Positions 1-6,734 of a stretch of 64,000 nucleotides of DNA are shown here, piece after piece. The stretch's first letter is position 1; every line of letters starts with the position of its first letter. The position numbers were made by a program, and so were the translations under genes. The notes under the pieces were generated by a model. It had not been told where the DNA came from. It made no database searches and saw only the letters and a list, made by a program, of their open reading frames with translations. The stretch lies in contig URQQ01000002.1 in assembly GCA_900549995.1 (NCBI GenBank), positions 1 through 64,000 on the forward strand. Reading direction: 5' to 3'. Source of the stretch: an uncultured Lachnospiraceae bacterium. Its GTDB lineage: Bacteria > Bacillota > Clostridia > Lachnospirales > Lachnospiraceae.

Positions 1-52
1 TAAAATCCTGCGGGACTAATCTCCCGTACCGGTTCGATTCCGGTCTGCGGCA
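1..52 (+). tRNA. tRNA-Leu (UAA anticodon), 3' part only
   Basis: The window opens at the anticodon of a type II tRNA. What remains is the 3' side of the anticodon arm, a long variable arm (GCGGGA/TCCCGT), a T arm with the TTCGATT loop closed by ACCGG/CCGGT, the 3' acceptor strand CTGCGGC and discriminator A. The first three bases TAA would be the anticodon, and the long variable arm plus discriminator A fit leucine. CCA is not encoded: the sequence continues with TTGGTT. The 5' half lies outside the window, so the identity rests on the 3' half only. Its last 23 bases are part of a direct repeat that recurs about 1.5 kb downstream. Confidence 0.85.
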
Positions 53-54
53 TT
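30..54 (+). repeat. 25-bp direct repeat, left copy (att-like, within tRNA-Leu)
   Basis: This copy, beginning CGGTTCGATTCCGG and ending GCGGCATT, covers the T arm and 3' acceptor strand of tRNA-Leu plus two bases. An identical copy occurs at 1576-1600. Duplication of a tRNA 3' end is the usual mark of site-specific integration by a tyrosine recombinase. Confidence 0.85.
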
Positions 55-59
55 GGTTA

Positions 60-88
60 AGAGTCGTTAATTCGGCTCTTTTTATTTT
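60..88 (+). terminator. Rho-independent terminator after tRNA-Leu
   Basis: A short stem AGAGTC/GGCTCT (one G-T pair) with an 8-base loop is followed by a T-rich run (TTTTTATTTT), 7 bases after the tRNA end. It lies inside the islet bounded by the tRNA-end repeats, so it may have come with the element. Confidence 0.65.
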
Positions 89-412
89 ATGCTAAATTGA
101 GCACAAATCATATAATAGGCAAATATGTCTATGTCCTTCCAAAACATCCCTCTGAATTTCAGGGTATCTGATAAAACAGTCATTGTTGCCGGAGTGCCAG
201 GATAGGCTGACATAACGGTTTCAAATTATCTAAAAGAAATCCCACATTGAATCAAATCCAATTACGAATAATTTATACATAATCTCAAATATTTTTGTTT
301 TTAAATTCTATCTAGCAGCGCTTATGCTTAGAAGGTTCTTTTATTTATACTAACCAGATGATAATAAAATCCTTTTGATCACTTGTCATTCCAACAGACT
401 AGATTTGCCGCA
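89..412. other. Intergenic region inside the Fic islet, no gene seen
   Basis: This is AT-rich sequence between the tRNA terminator and the end of the Fic gene. All frames are interrupted often and I see no convincing ribosome binding site, hairpin terminator or repeat. It probably holds decayed element DNA. Confidence 0.5.
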
Positions 413-1405
413 TTACTTCTTAATATATCTTTGATTCTTACTATTGGGTTTGTCTGGAATTGTACGAGTTACAAGTCCCATCCTTAGCGCCGGATCAAGA
501 TAGTTTTTTCGTAAAGTTTCCCTGGATTTAATTCCCAGCCTCTGCATGATCGTGGCTGCACTATATGGAACTTCAAACTCCATTACATTAAGCAGTTTCT
601 TTACATATTCAGATAATGTATCATCTGGTCTGCGAATCTGAGTTACAATCTCACCTATAACCGTATCAATTTGTTTCAGCATAAATTCAATAAAACCATT
701 TGAGTTGCCATTCACATGACAATCTGCAATTGCTTTGTAATATCCATCTTGAAACTTCTCTATCTGACTTTCTATCGGTATATACTCAAATACAGAATTC
801 CACTTAGATAGAATCACAGTATGCCATAATCTTGCTGTCCTGCCATTTCCATCTGTGAATGGGTGGATAAATACAAATTCATAGTGAAACACGGCACTCA
901 TAATAAGTGGATGAACCATATTTTTATTCTTTTTCATCCACCAAAACAAATCTGACATCAATCCTTGGACAAGATGTGCAGGTGGTGCCATAAAAATACA
1001 CTGATCCTCATTAAAAACTCCCTCATCTCCATTTCGGAAGCTACCTGCATCCAATTCTAGTTTTTTAGCCATGATTCTATGAACTTTTTGTAAGTCCTTT
1101 ATAGAAAATGCATCAACCCACTTTATCAACTCATAGGCTTCATATGCATTTTTTACTTCCTGTATCTCACGCTCTGGTCCAAGCACAATTCTTCCGTCAA
1201 TGACATCTTTCACTTCGCCCATAGAAAGTGAATTGGCTTCTATCTTTAAAGATGAATGAATAGACTTGATTCGGTTGTTTTTCCTCAAATGTGGTTTTGC
1301 ATCAAAGTTATGGTATACATTAATTTCCCCCAGTTTTTCAGAAATGGATGCTACGAGATTGAGCATATCTTCTGTTATGGAATATGGCGGTTTATATTCT
1401 TTCAT
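413..1405 (-). CDS. Fic family protein (AMPylase/toxin-like)
   Basis: The 330-residue protein has the Fic core motif HPFTDGNGRTAR at residues 181-192. His181 is the expected catalytic base and the GNGR loop binds the ATP phosphates. Fic enzymes usually transfer AMP from ATP to Ser/Thr/Tyr of a target. An upstream SSLKIEAN at residues 51-58 resembles the inhibitory-helix motif [S/T]xxxE[G/N] of class II (self-inhibited) Fic proteins, with Ala in place of the usual Gly/Asn directly after Glu. The last ~80 residues look like a winged-helix segment, as in many Fic/DUF4172-type proteins. The start ATG has GAGGTGATGAA just upstream, directly next to three tandem 12-bp repeats that could be operators. 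It is the only gene in the tRNA-Leu islet, and no separate antitoxin is visible. Confidence 0.88.
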   Translation of the reverse strand: MKEYKPPYSITEDMLNLVASISEKLGEINVYHNFDAKPHLRKNNRIKSIHSSLKIEANSLSMGEVKDVIDGRIVLGPEREIQEVKNAYEAYELIKWVDAFSIKDLQKVHRIMAKKLELDAGSFRNGDEGVFNEDQCIFMAPPAHLVQGLMSDLFWWMKKNKNMVHPLIMSAVFHYEFVFIHPFTDGNGRTARLWHTVILSKWNSVFEYIPIESQIEKFQDGYYKAIADCHVNGNSNGFIEFMLKQIDTVIGEIVTQIRRPDDTLSEYVKKLLNVMEFEVPYSAATIMQRLGIKSRETLRKNYLDPALRMGLVTRTIPDKPNSKNQRYIKK

Positions 1406-1416
1406 TTCATCACCTC

Positions 1417-1452
1417 ATCTTACTTACTATCTTACTTATTATCTTACCACAT
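1417..1452 (-). promoter_or_regulatory. Three tandem 12-bp repeats upstream of fic (putative operator)
   Basis: On the plus strand the units are ATCTTACTTACT, ATCTTACTTATT and ATCTTACCACAT, so two units differ at one position and the third is degenerate. The array ends 11 bases before the fic start codon and overlaps the expected 5' leader. Head-to-tail repeats at near helical spacing suggest cooperative protein binding, perhaps by the Fic protein's own winged-helix region. Function is inferred from position only. Confidence 0.45.
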
Positions 1453-1575
1453 TTTTTTAGAAACATCACTACAATTCCAGTTTGTAGAATAGACATACTT
1501 GAACACTTTTTGAACACCCAGACCGTGATGAAGTCCTCAAAGCTCCTTTCTATCAGTATTTGCGATTGGTTAAAA

Positions 1576-1600
1576 CGGTTCGATTCCGGTCTGCGGCATT
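1576..1600 (+). repeat. 25-bp direct repeat, right copy (att-like, orphan tRNA end)
   Basis: This is a perfect second copy of the tRNA-Leu 3' end, with no tRNA body upstream of it: the preceding bases do not form an anticodon or variable arm. It marks the far boundary of the inserted islet. The broken acyltransferase gene begins about 30 bases beyond it. Confidence 0.85.
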
Positions 1601-1628
1601 AAGTACAAAGTGCTTCAAATCCTTGTAA

Positions 1629-2658
1629 ATGGTAATCTATTCCGTTTTAAATAAAAATTGTATTTTGGGAAAGGCTCTGAGCGTATTTCCTTTCAAATGG
1701 ACAGGCGACTGTTCTTATGGAATATATTTATGGCATTACCCTGTCATACTTTTAGTCAGTGGAGGTAAAAATCCAGCTGGTAGATCATTCTTATCGAAAT
1801 TTTACTAACACTTCTGTTATCTGCAACGTCCTATCAATTGATAGAAACGCCGATACGCCATGGCGTTATGAAAAGGAGCATTGATATCATAAGCAGCCAT
1901 CCCAGAACGAGAAGAGAACGCAGAAAACAGGTTCAGACATTAAAAAGAAGCATGAAGATAGTTTTATCCACTGCAGTAATCGTGATTGCGGCGATAGCAT
2001 GCATTGCCTTTGTACTTCGTAAGAAAGCATTGAACAATATTGAAGCATTGGAAATACAGGCCAAAAAGGCAAAGGAAATTACTGATCAAAAAACAACATC
2101 ATCAAAAAACTTGCTGCAAAACAGGATGAAAATAAAACCACTACAGCAAATAGTCAAACTGAAAAAGAAATCCTTGAAAACCTCAATCTGTTACTTATCG
2201 GTGATTCCATTGCTTTAGGTGCTACCGATGAATTCTATTCTGTTTTTCCCAACAGTATCAGTGATGCGGCAGTCAGCAGATACACAACGGAAAGCTTTGC
2301 TATTTATGATTCCTATGTAAATGCAAAAGGATGGAATGGTGACGGAGTTATTTTTACCCTTGGATCAAACGGGCTTCTATATGATTCACTCGGTACACTC
2401 AGAGACATGCTTGGGACGGACAGACCATTTTTTATAATTACAGCCAGAGCGCCATATGCAAGCTGGGAGGAATCAAACAATCAGGAAATATATGAGTTTG
2501 CAAAAGCAACAGATCATACATATTTTGTAGATTGGTATAAAGCAAGCGAAGGGCACAGCGAATATTTTGTAGAGGATGAGACACATTTAACTGAAGAGGG
2601 TAGTAAGGCGTACATTGAATGCATAAAAGAGGCTGTTCTACAGGTGTATGAAAACTAA
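1629..2658 (+). pseudogene. OatA-like acyltransferase 3 / SGNH-hydrolase, truncated and frameshifted
   Basis: Three reading frames in succession give one recognisable protein. The first (from about 1629) has the end of an acyltransferase-3 membrane domain with SYGIYLWHYP. The second (about 1784-2105) has TSYQLIETPIRHG followed by a transmembrane segment and a charged linker. The third (to 2658) has an SGNH-esterase domain with the GDS block LLLIGDSIALGA and a C-terminal DETHLTEEG carrying the expected Asp/His. The second frameshift fits loss of one A from the A-run at 2104-2109; the first lies between about 1765 and 1784. The N-terminal ~300 residues of the membrane domain are missing, and the break lies next to the right tRNA repeat, so integration or a linked deletion probably removed them. 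Intact relatives O-acetylate peptidoglycan or other surface glycans. Confidence 0.85.
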
Positions 2659-2665
2659 ATAGAAG

Positions 2666-2686
2666 GTTGTACAGATGTTGTACAAC
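2666..2686. repeat. 8-bp inverted repeat after the acyltransferase pseudogene
   Basis: GTTGTACA and TGTACAAC form a perfect stem around a 5-base loop, 7 bases after the stop codon. There is no clear T-run on either side, so it may be a weak terminator or a protein site. Confidence 0.35.
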
Positions 2687-2827
2687 TAAAAAACTGAGAC
2701 AGTACAGTCCTCCTTTCTTCGTGGTTTCCCGTATTCCGTATTTCTTTGATTGCTTCTCTTGCAAAATCGAATTATAATAAAAGCAGTGATAATCCAACAA
2801 TATGAAATCTGTAAAGGAGATCCCCTT

Positions 2828-3244
2828 ATGCCTAAAATAAGTCAAGAAGCTGAAAAAATAATGACCGAACGCTTTGGAAAAGATTCTGTCATTGCGTTGG
2901 CAACATCAGAAAACGGAGTGCCCTATGTGCGATACGTAAATGCCTATTATGAACATGGAGCATTTTATATTATTACACATGCACTTTCAAATAAAATGAA
3001 GCATATCGAGAACAATTCTTCTATTGCAATCGCTGGAGAGTGGTTCTCCGCACACGGGAATGGTATCAATTTAGGTCCTTTTGGAAAAGAGGATAATCGT
3101 GCGATCGCTGAGAAATTGAAAAAGATTTTTTCAGAATGGATTGATAACGGGCATAATGATTTCGATGATGAGAATACCATAATTTTATGTGTAGAGTTAA
3201 CAGGCGGGCTGTTGCTCTCACATGGGACAAGGTATGAATTTTAA
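2828..3244 (+). CDS. Pyridoxamine 5'-phosphate oxidase-family (flavin-binding split-barrel) protein
   Basis: The 138-residue protein fits the small PNPOx-like family of FMN-binding split barrels: an N-terminal helix (EAEKIMTERFGKDSV), then ATSENGVPYVRYVNAYYEHGAF, a strand pattern typical of these folds, and a conserved HALSNKMKHIENNSS. Members reduce or bind diverse substrates, and the exact substrate cannot be read from sequence. The ATG at 2828 is chosen over the upstream in-frame start because AAAGGAG lies at the right spacing before it. The C-terminus (LSHGTRYEF) is short. It may form a pair with the following methyltransferase-like gene. Confidence 0.7.
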   Translation: MPKISQEAEKIMTERFGKDSVIALATSENGVPYVRYVNAYYEHGAFYIITHALSNKMKHIENNSSIAIAGEWFSAHGNGINLGPFGKEDNRAIAEKLKKIFSEWIDNGHNDFDDENTIILCVELTGGLLLSHGTRYEF

Positions 3245-3309
3245 ATTTCAGCTCCCGGATTTATTGAGAAAATATATAAAATGTCAGCTGGAAACTGGAG
3301 GGTAAAACG

Positions 3310-3891
3310 ATGATGTTTCAAATATTGTCCATAGCGGTTTTAGCTGCTTTCTACGGCTGTTATGTTGTGAAAATGATCTGCCAGAAACGGAAAGGCATAC
3401 AGACAGACCAAATGGGAAAAGGCAAAGCTGGCTTTGTAAAATTGATCGAGGTCACCATGAAGATTTCAGCCTTTCTTGTCTTTTTCGTTGGGGTGGTCTG
3501 TATCTTTCTTAATGTGAGCTATGTCACTGTCCCATTTCGTATAATCGGTGCTGTAATAAGCGTTGCAGGTACGGCCGTATTTATTACTGCAGTTGTGACT
3601 ATGCGTGACAGCTGGAGGGCAGGTGTATCCCAGACTGATAAAACCGAACTTGTGACAAGCGGTATCTATCAATTCAGCAGAAATCCCGCCTTTTTAGGCT
3701 TCGACCTTTTGTATACAGGCATCTTATTGATGTTTTTCAATTGGATCTTGTGTGTTGTGTCCATCTTTGCCATTCTCATGTACCACTTACAGATTGTGAA
3801 AGTGGAAGAGGAGTTTTTACTTACTACATTTGGGGATGAATATCTGAAATATCAGAAAAAGGTATGCCGCTATATTGGCAGGGTACGATAA
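3310..3891 (+). CDS. Isoprenylcysteine carboxyl methyltransferase-like membrane protein
   Basis: This 193-residue protein has about five hydrophobic segments. Its C-terminal half shows the ICMT/phospholipid-methyltransferase signature: TSGIYQFSRNPAFLGF, a hydrophobic hairpin, then a His followed by VEEEFLLTTFGDEYLKYQKKVCRYIG. In the family these residues bind S-adenosylmethionine, and methyl groups go to membrane-embedded or hydrophobic acceptors. Bacterial members rarely have a known substrate. GGAGGGTAAAACG precedes the first of two adjacent ATGs (3310 and 3313), and either could be used. The gene is complete and stands about 65 bases after the oxidase-fold gene. Confidence 0.75.
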   Translation: MMFQILSIAVLAAFYGCYVVKMICQKRKGIQTDQMGKGKAGFVKLIEVTMKISAFLVFFVGVVCIFLNVSYVTVPFRIIGAVISVAGTAVFITAVVTMRDSWRAGVSQTDKTELVTSGIYQFSRNPAFLGFDLLYTGILLMFFNWILCVVSIFAILMYHLQIVKVEEEFLLTTFGDEYLKYQKKVCRYIGRVR

Positions 3892-4012
3892 TTCTTCCGT
3901 CTGCCAAACCAGGGATAATTTTACATCTTTCAGCAGCTCAGGATATCACATTAAAGCAATGCAGCTTACGTTCACCTCATTGACCTCAGGCGTAGATAAG
4001 AGGGGAATTATC

Positions 4013-4126
4013 ATGATGATGAAAAACAGGAACTATCATTTATCTCGCATAAAAGTCTACTACATCATGCTTTTTTTAGCTATGTGTTTCATTATAAATA
4101 CAAAGATTATCTCGTTTAGCCCTTGA
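4013..4126 (+). CDS. Possible 37-residue single-membrane-segment peptide
   Basis: The ORF starts with three consecutive Met codons behind GAGGGG at good spacing. It encodes a basic N-terminus (MMMKNRNYHLSRIK) followed by one hydrophobic segment (VYYIMLFLAMCFIINTKIISF) and ends at CCTTGA. There is no recognised homologue. It lies in a 650-bp stretch that otherwise looks like debris of a mobile element, so it may be a fortuitous ORF or a truncated gene. Confidence 0.25.
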   Translation: MMMKNRNYHLSRIKVYYIMLFLAMCFIINTKIISFSP

Positions 4127-4539
4127 TTTACGGGCATTTCCAAAGGATAAAAGGCTGAAAATACTACCATTTTACTACTACGGAACAAGTTTTGATATGC
4201 CGCTTGAATCCTTTGGAATACAAAACCATACCGCTATTATACGATAACGGCGGAGGGAAGAAAACAGAATCAAAACCACCGAAGTGCTCTCCCTCCACCA
4301 GCCATCATACGGATTTTGCCAGTTGCCATCTGGCAGAAATCTCCTTTATTCAGCTTGACTACTTTTTCCTTGTCTGAATGTGATTTGTCAAGGGTGCGCA
4401 GCACAACGCTTGCCCTTGATAAATCACAGACAGACAGGTATCATCCGCAAAGCTGAATGAGGGACTATTGAAAAGCCATTATCCTTGTGATATACTCCTT
4501 TTACAACTAAGCGACAAATCGGAATTTGAGGTGAAAGAT
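4127..4539. other. Remnant region with oriT-like inverted repeat and minus-strand gene start
   Basis: No full gene is present. On the minus strand, a perfect AAAGGAG precedes an ATG at 4329 that opens a 19-codon frame (MATGKIRMMAGGGRALRWF) stopping at 4270. Upstream of that start, on the same strand, is a 15-bp inverted repeat with one G-T pair (4380-4394 and 4413-4427) around an 18-base loop. A hairpin followed by a strongly initiated small frame is what one sees near the transfer origin of Tn1549-like elements, but I cannot confirm this without a search. Confidence 0.35.
4380..4427. repeat. 15-bp inverted repeat, oriT-like or operator
   Basis: The arms GTGATTTGTCAAGGG and CCCTTGATAAATCAC pair throughout with one wobble, and the loop contains GCG/CGC that could extend the structure. 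There is no T-run on either side, so a terminator is unlikely. It sits about 50 bases ahead of the minus-strand start at 4329. Confidence 0.5.
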
Positions 4540-5031
4540 ATGATTTCAAAAGCAATTGAAAAAATGATTGTTTTTTACAAAAGAAATATTCATGATATTG
4601 AGCACTTTATAAAAGTATGGGGATATGCGAAAACAATTGGGGAACTTGAAGATATAGATGAGGAGACTCAGAACACATTGGAACTTGCTGCTATTGTTCA
4701 CGATATTGCCTGTCCATTATGTCGCGTAAAATATGGAAGTACAGCAGGACCTTATCAGCAAGCAGAGGGAGTACCACTTGCTAAGGAGTTTTATGCTGAT
4801 TTCGACCTGACAAAGCAACAGTTAGAAAGAATATGTTATTTGGTTGGTCATCATCATACATTCAAGAATATAGAGGGTCTTGATTATCAAATACTTGTTG
4901 AGGCGGATTTTATTGTGAATGCTTCTGAAAGTAATATGAACATAAAGACCATTCAAAATTTCTATGACAAAGTATTTAAGACTTCTGCAGGGAAGAAACT
5001 CCTCACTGAAATCTATGGATCTAGTAGTTAA
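4540..5031 (+). CDS. HD-domain phosphohydrolase
   Basis: The 163-residue protein has the HD-superfamily metal ligands: His in DIEHFIKVWGYA near residue 22, the HD doublet in AAIVHDIACP at 54-55, a VGHHHT block, and Asp in ILVEADFIVNASE. HD proteins hydrolyse phosphomonoesters or phosphodiesters, often of nucleotides, but the substrate of this short stand-alone form is not known. The start is set at the ATG following GAGGTGAAAGAT rather than 24 codons upstream, because the extra residues are not conserved-looking and lack a ribosome binding site. It is followed at 51 bases by a chorismate mutase-like gene in the same direction. Confidence 0.75.
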   Translation: MISKAIEKMIVFYKRNIHDIEHFIKVWGYAKTIGELEDIDEETQNTLELAAIVHDIACPLCRVKYGSTAGPYQQAEGVPLAKEFYADFDLTKQQLERICYLVGHHHTFKNIEGLDYQILVEADFIVNASESNMNIKTIQNFYDKVFKTSAGKKLLTEIYGSSS

Positions 5032-5082
5032 ATTCCGGTTTATCTGACTGACCAATCGGGATTTAATGGAGGGAGATTATCC

Positions 5083-5373
5083 ATGAAGTGTAATAGTTTA
5101 GAGGAAGTACGTTCAAATATTGATAGGATTGATACCGAGATTATTAAGTTAATTGCAGAACGAGGAACATTCGTAGTTCTGGCTTCTAATTTCAAGAAAA
5201 GTGAAGATGGAGTAAAAGCTCCAAATCGTGTTGAAGCAGTTATTGCCAAAGTTCGCGGTAAAGCGGAAGAATATGGTGCAAATCCAGATATGGTTGAAGC
5301 TTTGTACAGAGAAATGATTTCACGTTTTGTAAGTATGGAGATGGACGAATTTAAAAAAGGGCAGGGATTATAG
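5083..5373 (+). CDS. Chorismate mutase type II (AroQ-like) family protein
   Basis: This 96-residue all-helical protein begins with the AroQ pattern LEEVRSNIDRIDTEIIKLIAERG. It continues with a Lys-rich second helix containing the VKAPNRVEAVIAKVR motif (the K-x-P-x-R-E segment of chorismate mutases, here with V before E) and ends with the third helix ALYREMISRFVSMEMDEF. AroQ enzymes convert chorismate to prephenate. Close relatives include salicylate-forming isochorismate lyases and proteins that only share the fold, so the reaction is likely but not certain. GGAGGGAG lies before the ATG. It is not next to other aromatic amino-acid genes. Confidence 0.75.
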   Translation: MKCNSLEEVRSNIDRIDTEIIKLIAERGTFVVLASNFKKSEDGVKAPNRVEAVIAKVRGKAEEYGANPDMVEALYREMISRFVSMEMDEFKKGQGL

Positions 5374-5457
5374 CTTCTGATTTGTAGGCCAGTAAACAGA
5401 GTGCAGAAATGGGAGTTGTAACAGAGAATATTTGTATTTGATGGAGAAAACTCAAAA

Positions 5458-5634
5458 GTGAAAAATCATAAATATTTTGTTAATTGCACGATATTCGGAC
5501 TACTAATCGGTACTATTATCGGCGTGTCTGTAGATACAGTTAGTCCAGGTGTCGGAGTTGGTGTCGGACTAGCGTTAGGAGTGGGTATCGGAAGTGTAGT
5601 AGATTATAAGAACAAAAAGAAGAATGATAAGTAG
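5458..5634 (+). CDS. Small glycine-zipper membrane peptide (58 residues)
   Basis: A GTG start behind GGAG opens a 58-residue frame: a short basic head (KNHKYF), one hydrophobic segment with GLLIGTIIGV, then a run of valine/glycine alternations (PGVGVGVGLALGVGIG) and a very basic tail (DYKNKKKNDK). Glycine-zipper segments pack into helical oligomers, and small proteins of this kind occur as phage or mobile-element membrane proteins and bacteriocin-like peptides. No homologue is recognised. It lies just upstream of the integrase-element relic and may be part of it. The GTG start spacing (11 bases) is slightly long. Confidence 0.45.
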   Translation: MKNHKYFVNCTIFGLLIGTIIGVSVDTVSPGVGVGVGLALGVGIGSVVDYKNKKKNDK

Positions 5635-5762
5635 AGTGAGCATATTCCACAACACAAAAACGGTTGACTGTGGGATTGCCTAAAATTAAACAATTATTAT
5701 TAAAGCAGTTGATTTTCCATGAATTGACTGCTTTTTTCATGCCATGAGAAAGGAGAAATTTA

Positions 5763-5918
5763 ATGGGCAAAGTAGTTGCCCTGGGGCAAACGGATTCGCC
5801 CTACACGCAGCCATGCGGACAGACTAACAAGGCTTCTCCCTGTCTGTTTCTGTTAGTTCCCAAGAATAACCAGTCGCAAACACAGACGATAGAAGCGGCT
5901 TTTATGGTAGCGCCATAA
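5763..5918 (+). CDS. Possible 51-residue ORF at the edge of the element relic
   Basis: AAAGGAG precedes an ATG opening a frame of 51 residues (MGKVVALGQTDSPYTQPC...). It has no recognisable domain, and its stop codon overlaps a hairpin (GCGG-TTTTATGG at 5895-5907 with CCATAAAA-CCGC at 5913-5924). It may be a leader peptide or the broken start of a larger element gene. Confidence 0.25.
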   Translation: MGKVVALGQTDSPYTQPCGQTNKASPCLFLLVPKNNQSQTQTIEAAFMVAP

Positions 5919-6055
5919 AACCGCGTATACCGGACGTGGCTTGCCCCGGACGGCATTAACCCCCCCCCGTATCTAACAGGGGGGTACAAATCGACAGGAA
6001 ACAGTCAATAAACAGGGCAGAAACCCAGCAACAGCAAGGCTTTCCGCAAAATCCG

Positions 6056-6096
6056 GCAGATGTGAACTAAGGGCAAATAGTTCACACCTGCTTTTT
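6056..6096 (+). terminator. Probable terminator inside the element relic
   Basis: The stem is GCAG-A-TGTGAACT pairing with AGTTCACA-C-CTGC (one A-C mismatch) around a 10-base loop, followed immediately by TTTTT. The form is that of a Rho-independent terminator on the plus strand, although no convincing gene ends just upstream. Confidence 0.5.
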
Positions 6097-6734
6097 CGTT
6101 TGCGTAAATTCCTGTAAATGGCAATACATTCTCCGATAAACGCCATAGAAAAAAAGTTTTGAAAAATGCAACAAATAGGCCATCCGTGTCGGGACTATAG
6201 GCAAAGGGGAAAGAGATTTTATAGTTCCATTTTACGGATTTCTTTTTCCGCTCCATCCCGCAGAAAAAATTCAAATTTGCGGGCAAAAGGCAGCGGCGCC
6301 GGTGTCATATTAGCGGAAAGAGAAAGAAGCGCTTAAAGCTTCTGTGAGGGAACAAAACGGAGCCACATTCACTTTACCGCCATTGATTGACGGCAGACTG
6401 TAGCTGGCGATAGCGGTCTTACCTCTTTTATCTCCTGCCGCCCTTACAGGCCGTAGGTTGTACTTTGACAAAGAAAGCGTCCAACCAACGCAGCATAAGG
6501 CAAACCGATCACGTTTCGACGGAGAGAGAGCCAACGGGCTAACACGCCATAACCGAAAGGAGGGATGAAAAACGAGCGATTACTGTCAGCGTTCTGTATG
6601 CAGCTTTTGGCAGAGCTGCCGCCATGACCTCCCCGCCGTGATAATGATACTCCCGTACAGCTACAGTCCGAGCGTTAAAAGCGCCGCAGGCAATAGGTAC
6701 GGCCGCATGAGAACCATGCGGGGGTGGGATTCCC
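6097..6734. other. Gene-poor part of the element relic
   Basis: About 640 bases with GC content above that of the flanks. The only strongly initiated frame is a 20-codon one at 6565-6627 behind AAAGGAGGG (MKNERLLSAFCMQLLAELPP). Longer minus-strand frames here have no ribosome binding site or domain. The stretch probably preserves the non-coding region that precedes the excisionase/integrase genes in Tn916-like elements, but no excisionase gene is recognisable. Confidence 0.35.

Larger units (their letters stand above)
30..1600. mobile_element. Small tRNA-Leu-integrated islet carrying a Fic gene
   Basis: About 1.55 kb lies between two identical 25-bp copies of the tRNA-Leu 3' end. The only convincing gene inside is a Fic-domain protein. 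No integrase or excisionase is present, so this is either a deletion derivative of an integrative element or a non-autonomous islet moved by an integrase supplied in trans. The Tn916-like integrase relic 5 kb away is a different family and probably unrelated. The 9-mer ATTGGTTAA occurs just inside both ends (52-60 and 1565-1573), which may be chance or part of the recombination arm sites. Confidence 0.7.

Noticed and set aside
52..60. 9-mer ATTGGTTAA next to both tRNA repeats (also 1565-1573)
   Set aside because: Too short and AT-rich to prove as a recombination arm site. Mentioned only within the islet entry.
1417..1452. CRISPR-like array (three 12-bp units)
   Set aside because: The units are head-to-tail with no spacers and no cas genes nearby. 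No CRISPR array is seen anywhere in the window.
6310..6534. Minus-strand 74-codon frame in the element relic
   Set aside because: No ribosome binding site and no domain. Probably non-coding element sequence.
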